Shown one piece after another: positions 15,284-23,504 of a DNA stretch of 64,000 nt. Below the pieces are notes generated by a model. That model was not told the DNA's origin. It was given only the letters and a program-made list of their open reading frames with translations, and searched no databases. Position 1 is the first letter of the stretch. Each line of letters starts with the position of its first letter. The translations under genes were made by a program, and so were the position numbers. The stretch comes from Actinotalea sp. JY-7876 (GTDB lineage: Bacteria; Actinomycetota; Actinomycetes; Actinomycetales; Cellulomonadaceae), in the NCBI RefSeq assembly GCF_014042015.1, contig NZ_CP059493.1, forward strand, positions 2,728,001 through 2,792,000, given 5' to 3'.

Positions 15284-17278
15284 TCAGCGGTGCCGCGCGA
15301 CGATCTCCAGCAGGGCCGGACCGTACTTGTCGATCTTGGCCGGGCCGATGCCGCGCACCCGGGACAGCTCGCCCACAGTCGACGGTCGCAGCTCGGCGAT
15401 GCCCGCCAGCGTCGCGTCGGCGAGCACGGTCCAGACGGGACGGTCCGCCTCGGCCGCGGCTGCCTCGCGCCACTCGCGCAGCGCCGCGACGAGCACCGGG
15501 TCCTGGTCACCGAGCGCGCCGGTCGCCCGGAGGGCCGCGGCACCCGTGCGGCGGCGCGCGTCGCCGTCGGGCCAGATGCCGTCGAGGAAGCGCGTCCGGC
15601 GGCGGCCCGCGCGTCCGCCCGGGTGCCGCGCGCGCGCGAAGCTCAGCTCGAGCTGCTCGCGGGCCCGGGTGACGCCGACGTACAGCAGGCGGCGCTCCTC
15701 CGCGACGGCCTCGTCCGTCTCGGCGAGCGAGATCGGCATCAGGCCCTCGCTGAGCCCGGCGAGGAACACCGCGTCCCACTCCAGGCCCTTGGCCGCGTGC
15801 AGGGACGCGAGCGTCACCCCGTCCACCGCGGGTGCGTGCTGGGCGGCGGCGCGCTCGTCGAGCTCGGCGACGAGGTCGACGAGCGAGGGGGTGCGGCCCT
15901 GCGGAGCCGCGGCGGCCAGCTCGTCGGCGAGCGCGACGAGCGCCTGCAGCGAGTCCCACCGCTCGCGCACCGCGCCGCGCGCGGCCGGCGGGTCGGGGCT
16001 CCACCCGGCGGAGGCCAGGACGTCGCGCACGGCCTCGGGCATCGGGATGTCGGCCGTCGAGCGCGCGGCGCCGCGGAGCAGCACGAGCGCGTCGCGCACC
16101 TCCTTGCGGCCGAAGAACCGCTCGCCGCCCCGCACGAGGTACCCGATGCCAGCGTCGGCCATGGCCTGCTCGAAGGCCTCCGACTGCGCGTTCGTCCGGT
16201 ACAGGACGGCGATCTCGCGCGCCGGTGTGCCGGCGGCGATCAGGCGGCCCACCCGGGCGGCCACGCCGCGGGCCTCGGCCTCGTCGTCGTCGTACGCGGT
16301 GAAGCCGACCGGCGGCCCGGACGGGCGCTGGGCGATGAGCTCCAGCCCGCTGCCGCGGCGGCGGCCGGTCGAGGCGAGGAGCCGGTTCGCGACGTCGACG
16401 ACCTGCGGCGTGGAGCGGTAGTCGCGCACCAGGCGCACGACCGTGGCGCCCGCGTACCGCTGACCGAAGGTGAGCAGGTGGTGCGGCGTCGCGCCCGTGA
16501 AGGAGTAGATGGTCTGGCTCGGGTCCCCGACGACGCAGATCTCGGTGCGTCCCCCCAGCCACTGGTCGAGCAGGTACTGCTGCGCGGGCGAGACGTCCTG
16601 GTACTCGTCGACGACGAAGTGGCGGTACTGCGCGCGCACCGTCTCGGCGATGTCGCGCCGGCTCTCGAGCACGTGGCCGAGCATCGTCAGGACGTCCTCG
16701 AAGTCGATGACACCCCGGGCGTCCTTCGCGTCCTCGTACGCGGCGATGAGGCGGGCCACGGTGGCGCGGTCGTAGCCCGCGGGGGCGGGCCGCCCGGTCG
16801 CGGACGCGGCGCGCACGTAGTCGTCGGCCGCGACGAGGCTCACCTTGGACCACTCGATCTCCGAGGCCAGGTCCCGCACGCTGAGCCGGTCGACGCCCAG
16901 GCCGAGGCGCGTCGCGGCCTCGGCGACGACGGGCGCCTTGTGCTCGAGGATCCGCGGCGGCGCCCCGCCGACCACCTGGGGCCAGAAGAACGACAGCTGC
17001 CGCAGCGCGGCGGCGTGGAACGTGCGGGCCTGGACCCCGGCGACGCCGAGCCCGCGCAGCCGGGTGCGCATCTCGCCCGCGGCGCGCGCGGTGAACGTCA
17101 CCGCGAGGACGCTCGAGGGCGCGTAGGTGCCGGTGCGGACGCCGTAGGCGATGCGGTGGGTGATGGCACGGGTCTTGCCCGTGCCGGCGCCCGCGAGCAC
17201 GCACACGGGACCGGTGAGCGCGAGGGCCACCTCTCGCTGGTCGGGGTCGAGGGCGTCGAGGAGCTGGTCGGCGGACAT
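15284..17278 (-). CDS. uvrD2: UvrD2-type superfamily 1 DNA helicase with HRDC domain
   Basis: A 664-residue ATP-dependent 3'-5' helicase. Motif I is GAGTGKTRAITH (near residue 33), motif II DEYQD, and motif III follows as GDPSQTIYSF. The later motifs include VTLASLHAAKGLEWDAVF and VGVTRAR. The last 80 residues form an HRDC domain (LVAALREWREAAA to GIGPAKIDKYG), characteristic of actinobacterial UvrD2. ATG 17278 was chosen because MSADQLLDALDPDQREVALA aligns with family N-termini; the frame is open further upstream. It lies between whiB7 and the mycoredoxin gene as in M. tuberculosis. Confidence 0.93.
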   Translation of the reverse strand: MSADQLLDALDPDQREVALALTGPVCVLAGAGTGKTRAITHRIAYGVRTGTYAPSSVLAVTFTARAAGEMRTRLRGLGVAGVQARTFHAAALRQLSFFWPQVVGGAPPRILEHKAPVVAEAATRLGLGVDRLSVRDLASEIEWSKVSLVAADDYVRAASATGRPAPAGYDRATVARLIAAYEDAKDARGVIDFEDVLTMLGHVLESRRDIAETVRAQYRHFVVDEYQDVSPAQQYLLDQWLGGRTEICVVGDPSQTIYSFTGATPHHLLTFGQRYAGATVVRLVRDYRSTPQVVDVANRLLASTGRRRGSGLELIAQRPSGPPVGFTAYDDDEAEARGVAARVGRLIAAGTPAREIAVLYRTNAQSEAFEQAMADAGIGYLVRGGERFFGRKEVRDALVLLRGAARSTADIPMPEAVRDVLASAGWSPDPPAARGAVRERWDSLQALVALADELAAAAPQGRTPSLVDLVAELDERAAAQHAPAVDGVTLASLHAAKGLEWDAVFLAGLSEGLMPISLAETDEAVAEERRLLYVGVTRAREQLELSFARARHPGGRAGRRRTRFLDGIWPDGDARRRTGAAALRATGALGDQDPVLVAALREWREAAAAEADRPVWTVLADATLAGIAELRPSTVGELSRVRGIGPAKIDKYGPALLEIVARHR

Positions 17279-17426
17279 CACCCGCAGTCTCTCAGCCGCC
17301 GCCGACACGTCCCGACGCGAACGGGAAGCCCCGGGCGGCGATGATGGTTGGCGGGAGGGACGGTGCACGCGCCGGCCCGGAGCGGCCGGCCCCCGCCGAG
17401 CCGGACAGCGACGAGAAGGAGAACCG

Positions 17427-17693
17427 ATGACCGACGCGACAGCACTGCCGGCCGAGGGCACCGTGACGATGTTCACCACGACGTGGTGCGGCTACTGCCG
17501 GCGCCTGAAGTCGCAGATGGACTCCGCGGGCGTGCGCTACTCCGAGGTCAACATCGAGGAGACGCCCGGCGCGGCCGAGTTCGTCGAGAAGGTCAACGGC
17601 GGCAACCAGACGGTGCCGACCCTGCTGTTCCCGGACGGCAGCGCCGCCACGAACCCCTCCCTCGCCGAGGTGCAGCAGCGCCTCGCCGTCTGA
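17427..17693 (+). CDS. mrx1: Mycoredoxin (glutaredoxin-like)
   Basis: An 88-residue thioredoxin-fold protein with redox motif TWCGYC near residue 20 and the cis-Pro segment QTVPTLLF. The N-G-G-N before the cis-Pro is typical of mycoredoxin, which reduces mycothiol-protein disulfides. ATG 17427 follows GAAGGAG. It is divergent from uvrD2 and converges on nudC (5 bases between stops), the same order as Rv3198A-Rv3199c. Confidence 0.93.
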   Translation: MTDATALPAEGTVTMFTTTWCGYCRRLKSQMDSAGVRYSEVNIEETPGAAEFVEKVNGGNQTVPTLLFPDGSAATNPSLAEVQQRLAV

Positions 17694-17698
17694 GTCCG

Positions 17699-18670
17699 TC
17701 AGGCCTCCAGCGGGCCGCCGAACCAGTCCTCGATGAGCGCGCGGGCCACGGACGTGCGCATCGGGAGCAGCACCTCGCCGTCGGCGACGGCGGCGGCGAG
17801 CTCCTCCCGCGTGAACCACCTGGCCTGCGTCACCTCGACGCCGTCGACCTCGATGGCCGTGGACGTGGCGCGCGCCGTGAAGGCGAGCATCAGCGAGGCC
17901 GGGAACGGCCACGGCTGGCTGCCCCGGTAGGTCACCTCGCCCACGCGCACGCCGACCTCCTCGTGGACCTCACGGCGCACCGCGGCCTCGAGCGACTCCC
18001 CCGGCTCGACGTAGCCCGCGAGCGTCGAGAAGCGACGCTCGGGCCAGTGCGCCGCGTGCCCGAGCAGCAGCCGGTCGTCGCCGTCGAGCACCGCCATGAT
18101 CACCGCCGGGTCGGTCCGCGGGTAGTGGTCGGTGCCGTCGGCCGTGCACGTGCGGGTCCAGCCCGCCGCCGACGGCTGGGTGACGGCGCCGCACCGCGGG
18201 CACCTCGGGTGCCGCTCGTGCCACGCCGCGAGCCCGACCGCGGCCGCGGCGAGGCCGGCGTCGCGGTCCGGCAGGACGTGGCCGACGTCGCGCAGCGTGG
18301 ACCACTGCCGCGACGCGCCGGCGGTGCCCGCGCCGCCCGTGGGAACACCCTCGAGGTCCACCCCGCCGCCCGGGACCTCGTCGACCGCGTACGCGAGGTA
18401 GGCGCTCACCCCGTCCTCGCCGAGGAACATGACCAGGGGGGCCCCGGCGCCCACGGGTCGGTCCGCGAGGACGGCGTCCGCCTCCCGCGGGGAGACGAGG
18501 TCGAGCTCGGCACCGGTGGGCGTCGGCCGCGTGGCGAGGCGCCCGTCCGCGAGCAGCAGGACGCGGGTCGACGGCTCGGACCCCAGCACGGCGAGCAGGT
18601 CCGGCTCGGCGCGCCGGTGCGCCGCCCGCTCCAGGTCGGTGCGAGCGAGGGGCAGCCGCGTCCAGTCCAC
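17699..18670 (-). CDS. nudC: NAD(H) diphosphatase NudC
   Basis: A roughly 323-residue Nudix enzyme that hydrolyses NAD(H) and can remove NAD caps from RNA. The Nudix box is complete (GYVEPGESLEAAVRREVHEE), and the SQPWPFPAS motif downstream marks the NADH pyrophosphatase subfamily. The zinc ribbon shows CPRC and one further Cys, but the fourth ligand position reads Asp (TCTADGTDHYPRTDP), so zinc binding may be incomplete. GTG 18670 was chosen because VDWTRLPLARTDLERAA resembles family N-termini; GTG 18703 is an alternative. Confidence 0.93.
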   Translation of the reverse strand: MDWTRLPLARTDLERAAHRRAEPDLLAVLGSEPSTRVLLLADGRLATRPTPTGAELDLVSPREADAVLADRPVGAGAPLVMFLGEDGVSAYLAYAVDEVPGGGVDLEGVPTGGAGTAGASRQWSTLRDVGHVLPDRDAGLAAAAVGLAAWHERHPRCPRCGAVTQPSAAGWTRTCTADGTDHYPRTDPAVIMAVLDGDDRLLLGHAAHWPERRFSTLAGYVEPGESLEAAVRREVHEEVGVRVGEVTYRGSQPWPFPASLMLAFTARATSTAIEVDGVEVTQARWFTREELAAAVADGEVLLPMRTSVARALIEDWFGGPLEA

Positions 18671-18838
18671 CGGTCCACGGTACGGGCGCCCGGCCCGGCC
18701 CACGCGGTCGGGCCGGGCGGGTCCCGGGTGGCGCCGGTCCGCAGCCGGTCACGTCCGGGTGCCGTCCGGGTCCCGTCCGCTCGGTGACACGCGGCACGGC
18801 ACGTCGCCGCCGCCGCGCGGTGCGCCTACCGTGGGGCC

Positions 18839-20137
18839 GTGCCACGCTCTCCGCTCGCCCTCGCGGCTCTCGCCACCGTCGCTGTGCCCGGCCTGGACGC
18901 GTTCGACGTGCGGCGGGCCGCCCACCCCGCGGCCGGCGTGGACACCGCCGTCGTCATCGACGCGACGGGCCGGCGCTGGGTCGTCCGCGCGCCCGCGACC
19001 CCGGGCGCCGGGGCCGCGCTCGAGGCCGAGGTGGCGCTGCTCGAGACGCTCGTGCGCCACGTGGACGCCGGCGACCTCCCGTTCGACGTGCCGCGGACCG
19101 TCGGATCGGCACACCTGCCCGAGGGGGGACGCGCCTTCGTGCACGCGCAGCTGCCGGGCCGGCCCCTGCGCCTCGAGCGGCTCGGCCCCGGCCCCGGCCT
19201 GGCCGCCTCCGTCGGGCGCGCGGTGGCGTCCCTGCACGAGCTGCCCACGAGCGTGGTGGAGGACGCAGGGCTGCCGGTGTACGAGGCGGAGGACTACCGC
19301 CGACGCCGGCTCGCCGAGGTCGACGAGGCCGCCCGGACCGGCCACGTGCCGACGTCGCTGCTGCGGCGCTGGGAGCGTGCGCTCGAGGACGTCGGGATGT
19401 GGCGCTTCCGGCCGACCGTCGTCCACGGCGACCTGTCCGCCGAGCACGTGCTGTGCCGCGGCGACGAGGCGGCGGGCATCCTCGGCTGGTCGGAGGCGAA
19501 GGTCGCCGACCCCGCCGACGACCTCGCCTGGCTGCTCGTGGCGGCGCCGCAGGAGGGCGTCGACCCGATCCTCGAGGCGTACAACCTGCGCCGGACCGAG
19601 CTCACCGACCGCAACCTCGCCGCGCGGGCGCTGCTCGCCGGCGAGCTGGCCCTGGCACGGTGGCTGCTCCACGGCGTGCGCTCGGACGACGCGGCCATCG
19701 TGGACGACGCCACCGCCATGCTCGACGACCTCGCCGCGCACACCGCCGAGGTCTCCCCCGTCGTCGAGGTGCCCGCGCCGGCCGTGGCCCCCGGCTGGAC
19801 GGCCACCGACGGGCCCGACGACGCGGCGGAGCCGCACGACGCAGAGCGCGACGAGGCCGTGGTCGACGGCGACGCGAGCGAGGACGAGGCGGACGTGAGC
19901 GAGGACGGTGCGGACGACGCCGACGCGCGTCGGGCGCGCGACGACGCCACGGACGAGCCGCAGGCCGCCGGCGACGACGCATCCCCGGATGACGCCCCCG
20001 CCGACGCGCCGGGCGAGCCCGACGGCGAGCAGGCCGACGGCGAGCAGACCGGCAGCGCGCCGGCCGGAAGCGAGCAGCCCGAGGACCCGGCCCCCGGCGC
20101 GGACGAGGACGACGTCCGGTCGCCCGGCTCGGCCTGA
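18839..20137 (+). CDS. Aminoglycoside/macrolide phosphotransferase-like protein with acidic tail
   Basis: A 432-residue protein. Residues 1-300 have the APH kinase fold: TAVVIDATGRRWVVRAP forms the nucleotide lobe and VVHGDLSAEHVL (His196-Gly-Asp198) is the catalytic loop. The following metal-binding motif, normally G-x-I-D-W, reads GILGWSEAKVADP, with Gly216 in place of the Mg-binding Asp, so kinase activity is doubtful. Residues 305-432 are a disordered Asp/Glu/Ala-rich tail (EDEADVSEDGADDADARRA region). It sits between nudC and adnB, converging with adnB by 7 bases. A resistance role is not supported; a conserved housekeeping or scaffold role is possible. Confidence 0.78.
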   Translation: MPRSPLALAALATVAVPGLDAFDVRRAAHPAAGVDTAVVIDATGRRWVVRAPATPGAGAALEAEVALLETLVRHVDAGDLPFDVPRTVGSAHLPEGGRAFVHAQLPGRPLRLERLGPGPGLAASVGRAVASLHELPTSVVEDAGLPVYEAEDYRRRRLAEVDEAARTGHVPTSLLRRWERALEDVGMWRFRPTVVHGDLSAEHVLCRGDEAAGILGWSEAKVADPADDLAWLLVAAPQEGVDPILEAYNLRRTELTDRNLAARALLAGELALARWLLHGVRSDDAAIVDDATAMLDDLAAHTAEVSPVVEVPAPAVAPGWTATDGPDDAAEPHDAERDEAVVDGDASEDEADVSEDGADDADARRARDDATDEPQAAGDDASPDDAPADAPGEPDGEQADGEQTGSAPAGSEQPEDPAPGADEDDVRSPGSA

Positions 20138-20144
20138 CCCCGTC

Positions 20145-23100
20145 TCAGGCGGAGGGCGCACCACCCCCGCCCCGCAGCAGCGACTCGAGCTCCTCGGCGC
20201 CCAGCAGCCGCTCGGGGCGGACCGTGACCCCCGCCGCGACGTAGAAGAACGCCGCGCGCACCCGGTCGAGGGGCTTGCCGGTCCACCGCGACCACGCGAG
20301 GCGGTAGACGGCGAGCTGCAGCTCACGCGCCGCAGCGCCCGCGGCGTCGGCGGGCGGCCGGCCGGTCTTCCAGTCGACCACCACCACGCCGCCGTCCGGC
20401 TCGGGGAAGACAGCGTCGATGCGCGAGCGCAGCACGACGCCGCCGACGGGCGTCTCGACGTCCACCTCGACCGCAGACGGCGTGCGCGACGCCCACGGTG
20501 ACGCGAGGAACGCCTCCTGCAGCGCGGCCAGGTCGAGCACGTCGGCGGCCTCGTCGCCAGCCCCGGGCAGCGCGTCGACGTCGACCAGGGCCGCGCGCCC
20601 GTAGTACCGCTCGACCCAGGCGTGGAACGCGGTCCCCCGCCGGGCGTGGGTCGACGGCGCGAGCGGCACGGGTCGGCGCAGCTGGAGCGCGAACGCGTCG
20701 CGGTCAGCCGCGAGGCGGACCAGGGCGGACGCCGACAGGTGCGCGGGAAGGGCGACGCCCGACTGCTCCGCCCGGCCCCGGCGCCGCTCCTCGAGCAGCA
20801 GCTCCACGGTCTGCTCGAGCTCCGAGGCGGGACGCGCACCGCTCTGGCCCGCGGCACCGGTCCCGAGCGCCGGACCCTCGCCGCCGCCGGACCGCACCGC
20901 CGCCGCGGCCGCCGCCAGGGCGGCGTGCCGCCGCTCCCCGAACGGCGCGGGTGAGGGCCACGTCGGCGCGGCGGCGACCGGCGGCGGCGGCTTCTGCGGC
21001 GTGCGCGGCACGCCGTCCTCGTCGGGCGCGGCCGGGTCGGGCGCCCACTCGAGGACACAACCGGGACCGACGGTCTCGACCACCTCGGTGAGGAACACCG
21101 ACGGCGGCGTCGGGCGCTGCGCGTCGCGCCACACGGACCCGGACACGAACAGGTGCCGCCGCGCGCGGGTGAGGGCGACATACGCGAGCCGCCGCTCCTC
21201 GTCCAGCTGGTGGGCCCCGTGGTCGGCGACGTACTGCTCGATCCGCTCCGCGGCGTCACGACGGTCCGTCGCCACCGAGAGCTCGACGTCCGGCAGGCTG
21301 TCTCGGTCGCCGCGCAGGCTCGTCGGCAGGGCCCCGCGGTCCTTGACCCAGCCGGACGTGCGCGGGCTCATGGGGAACGTCTTCGCGACCATGCCGGGCA
21401 CCGCCACGACGTCCCACTCGAGCCCCTTCGAGGCGTGCACGGTCAGGAGCTGGACCGCGCCGGGGTCCATGTCGCCGACCGGGGCCTCCAGCCCGCGCTC
21501 CTCGCGCTGGGCCGCGTCGAGCCACGCGAGGAACGCGCCCAGCGTCCCGCCCTCCGTGTCGCTGAACCCGGCAGCGACCGAGCGGAAGGCGTCGAGGTTG
21601 GCCCGGGCGGTGCCGGGTGCGATGCCCGGGCGCGCCGCGACCTCGATGTCCAGCCCGAGCAGGCGCTCAGCCTCGGCGACCAGGTCGACCACCGGCAGGA
21701 AGGTCAGCCCGCGCAGCGCCCGGAGCAGCGTGCCGAGGTCGGCCAGGCGCGCCCGACCCGGCGCCGACAGCTCGCGTCCGCGACGGCTCACCCAGCCGGC
21801 GGGGGGCAGGGCGTCGAGCGCGTCGACGATGCTCCGCTCGTCGAGGACGTCGGGACCGCTCGTGCCGCGTCCCTGCCGCGGGTGCTGGTCCTGGCCCGCC
21901 TCGCGCGACCAGTCGCCGAGCGCGTGCAGGTCCGCCAGGCCGAGCCGGGCCCGCGGGCCGGTGAGCAGCCGCATCAGCGAGTCGCCGCGTGACGGGTCGT
22001 GCGCCGCCTCCAGGGCCGCCACCAGGTCGACCACCTCGGGCGCGCTGAGCAGCCCGCCCAGGCCCACCACCTCGACCGGCAGCCCGGCGTCGAGCAGGGC
22101 CGCCTGCAGCGGCGCGAACTGCGAGCGCTTGCGGCACAGCACCGCGGCCGTCCGCGGCTCCGCGGTCCCGGTGCCGTCGTCGGGGCGGGTCCGTCGCTCG
22201 CGCACGAACTCCGCGACCGCGCGCGCCTCGTCCTCGATCGTCTCCAGGTACGCGGCGACGACCTCACCGGCGCCCGCGCCCGGCCGGGCCCGCAGCTCGG
22301 GCAGGCTCACCCCGGCGCCCCGCTCCGCGGCCGCGCGCAGGGGGGCCGCCGTCGCGTTGGCGACGCGCAGCACCTGCTCGTCGTTGCGCCACGACGTCGA
22401 CAGGGCGCGGTGGGCCGCGGGGACCGGGCCGTCGGGCCCCGATCGCAGGGGGAAGTCCAGCGGGAAGCGCTCGAGCCCCCCGGCGCTCGCGCCGCGCCAG
22501 CCGTAGATCGACTGGTGGGGGTCGCCGACGGCGGTGACCGGGTGCCCGAGGCCGTCGCCAGCGCCGCCGAAGAGGTGCCGCAGGAGGCTGAGCTGCGCCA
22601 CCGAGGTGTCCTGGTACTCGTCCAGGAGCACGACGGCGAAGCGCGCCCGCTCACCGGCGCCCACGTCGGGGACCTCGCGGGCCAGGCGCGCGGCGAGGGC
22701 CACCTGGTCGGCGAAGTCGACGAGGTCGCCCTCGCGCTTGCGCGCGGTGAACTCCTCGACGAGGTCGACGAGCCGGGCGCGCAGGGCCAGCGAGGCGCCG
22801 ACCTCCCGCACGAGCTTCTCGTCCTTGGCGCGGGCCGTGCCCGGCGGCAGCGCCGCGAGGCGGTCGACCAGCCGCGCCGCCTCGTCGCGCAGCCGGTCCG
22901 GCTCCACGAGGTGCTCGGCGAGCCCGCCCGCGAGGTCGAGGACGGCGGCCGTGACGGTCGACGGCGCGAGGTCCACGTCCAGGTCACCGGCCCAGTGCTC
23001 GACGACGTCGTGCGCGAGCTGCCACCGCGCCGCCTCGCCGAGCAGGCGCGACGACGGCTCGATGCCGAGGCGGAGCGCGTGGTCGCCCACGAGCCCGGCC

Positions 23101-23504
23101 GCGTAGGAGTTGTACGTCGAGATCGTCGGCACGACGAGCGTGGGCTGGTCCAGGTCGCGGCGCGAGACCAGCCGCAGCGCCCGCAGCCGGCGCCGGACCC
23201 GCTCGGACAGCTCCCCCGCCGCCTTGCGCGTGAAGGTCAGGCCGAGCACCTGGTCGGGCTGCACGAGGCCGTTCGCGATGAGGTGGACCACCCGCGCCGA
23301 CATCGTCTCCGTCTTGCCCGACCCCGCCCCGGCCACGACGAGCAACGGCTCCAGCGGCGCCTCGATGACGGCGACCTGCTCGGGTGTCGGCTCGGGCAGG
23401 CCGAGCATCCGCGCGACGTCGGCGGCGCCGAGCCGCACGGGCGCCTCGGCGGGCCCACCGGCCGGCACGGCCCCGGCGTCCGCCGCGAGCTCCGTGAGCG
23501 TCAT
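20145..23504 (-). CDS. adnB: AdnB-type helicase-nuclease subunit
   Basis: A 1119-residue UvrD-like motor fused to a C-terminal RecB-family nuclease. The motor motifs include GAGSGKTETMSARVV (motif I), VVLLDEYQDTS (II), GDPHQSIYGWRG (III) and VHASKGLEWDVVAVP. The nuclease core is RSRIDAVFPEPDGG followed by VVVDWKTG. With the upstream gene it matches the mycobacterial AdnAB double-strand-break resection heterodimer (Rv3201c/Rv3202c). ATG 23504 overlaps the adnA stop as ATGA, implying coupled translation. No Fe-S cysteine set is visible in this subunit. Confidence 0.92.
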   Translation of the reverse strand: MTLTELAADAGAVPAGGPAEAPVRLGAADVARMLGLPEPTPEQVAVIEAPLEPLLVVAGAGSGKTETMSARVVHLIANGLVQPDQVLGLTFTRKAAGELSERVRRRLRALRLVSRRDLDQPTLVVPTISTYNSYAAGLVGDHALRLGIEPSSRLLGEAARWQLAHDVVEHWAGDLDVDLAPSTVTAAVLDLAGGLAEHLVEPDRLRDEAARLVDRLAALPPGTARAKDEKLVREVGASLALRARLVDLVEEFTARKREGDLVDFADQVALAARLAREVPDVGAGERARFAVVLLDEYQDTSVAQLSLLRHLFGGAGDGLGHPVTAVGDPHQSIYGWRGASAGGLERFPLDFPLRSGPDGPVPAAHRALSTSWRNDEQVLRVANATAAPLRAAAERGAGVSLPELRARPGAGAGEVVAAYLETIEDEARAVAEFVRERRTRPDDGTGTAEPRTAAVLCRKRSQFAPLQAALLDAGLPVEVVGLGGLLSAPEVVDLVAALEAAHDPSRGDSLMRLLTGPRARLGLADLHALGDWSREAGQDQHPRQGRGTSGPDVLDERSIVDALDALPPAGWVSRRGRELSAPGRARLADLGTLLRALRGLTFLPVVDLVAEAERLLGLDIEVAARPGIAPGTARANLDAFRSVAAGFSDTEGGTLGAFLAWLDAAQREERGLEAPVGDMDPGAVQLLTVHASKGLEWDVVAVPGMVAKTFPMSPRTSGWVKDRGALPTSLRGDRDSLPDVELSVATDRRDAAERIEQYVADHGAHQLDEERRLAYVALTRARRHLFVSGSVWRDAQRPTPPSVFLTEVVETVGPGCVLEWAPDPAAPDEDGVPRTPQKPPPPVAAAPTWPSPAPFGERRHAALAAAAAAVRSGGGEGPALGTGAAGQSGARPASELEQTVELLLEERRRGRAEQSGVALPAHLSASALVRLAADRDAFALQLRRPVPLAPSTHARRGTAFHAWVERYYGRAALVDVDALPGAGDEAADVLDLAALQEAFLASPWASRTPSAVEVDVETPVGGVVLRSRIDAVFPEPDGGVVVVDWKTGRPPADAAGAAARELQLAVYRLAWSRWTGKPLDRVRAAFFYVAAGVTVRPERLLGAEELESLLRGGGGAPSA

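Noticed and set aside
14960-17344. A 794-codon open frame on the plus strand
   Set aside because: It is a shadow of uvrD2 and the whiB7 leader; GC-rich codon bias keeps the opposite strand free of stops.
18839-20137. An aminoglycoside resistance gene
   Set aside because: The APH fold is there, but the metal-binding Asp is missing and the gene lies in a housekeeping block with no mobile-element signs.
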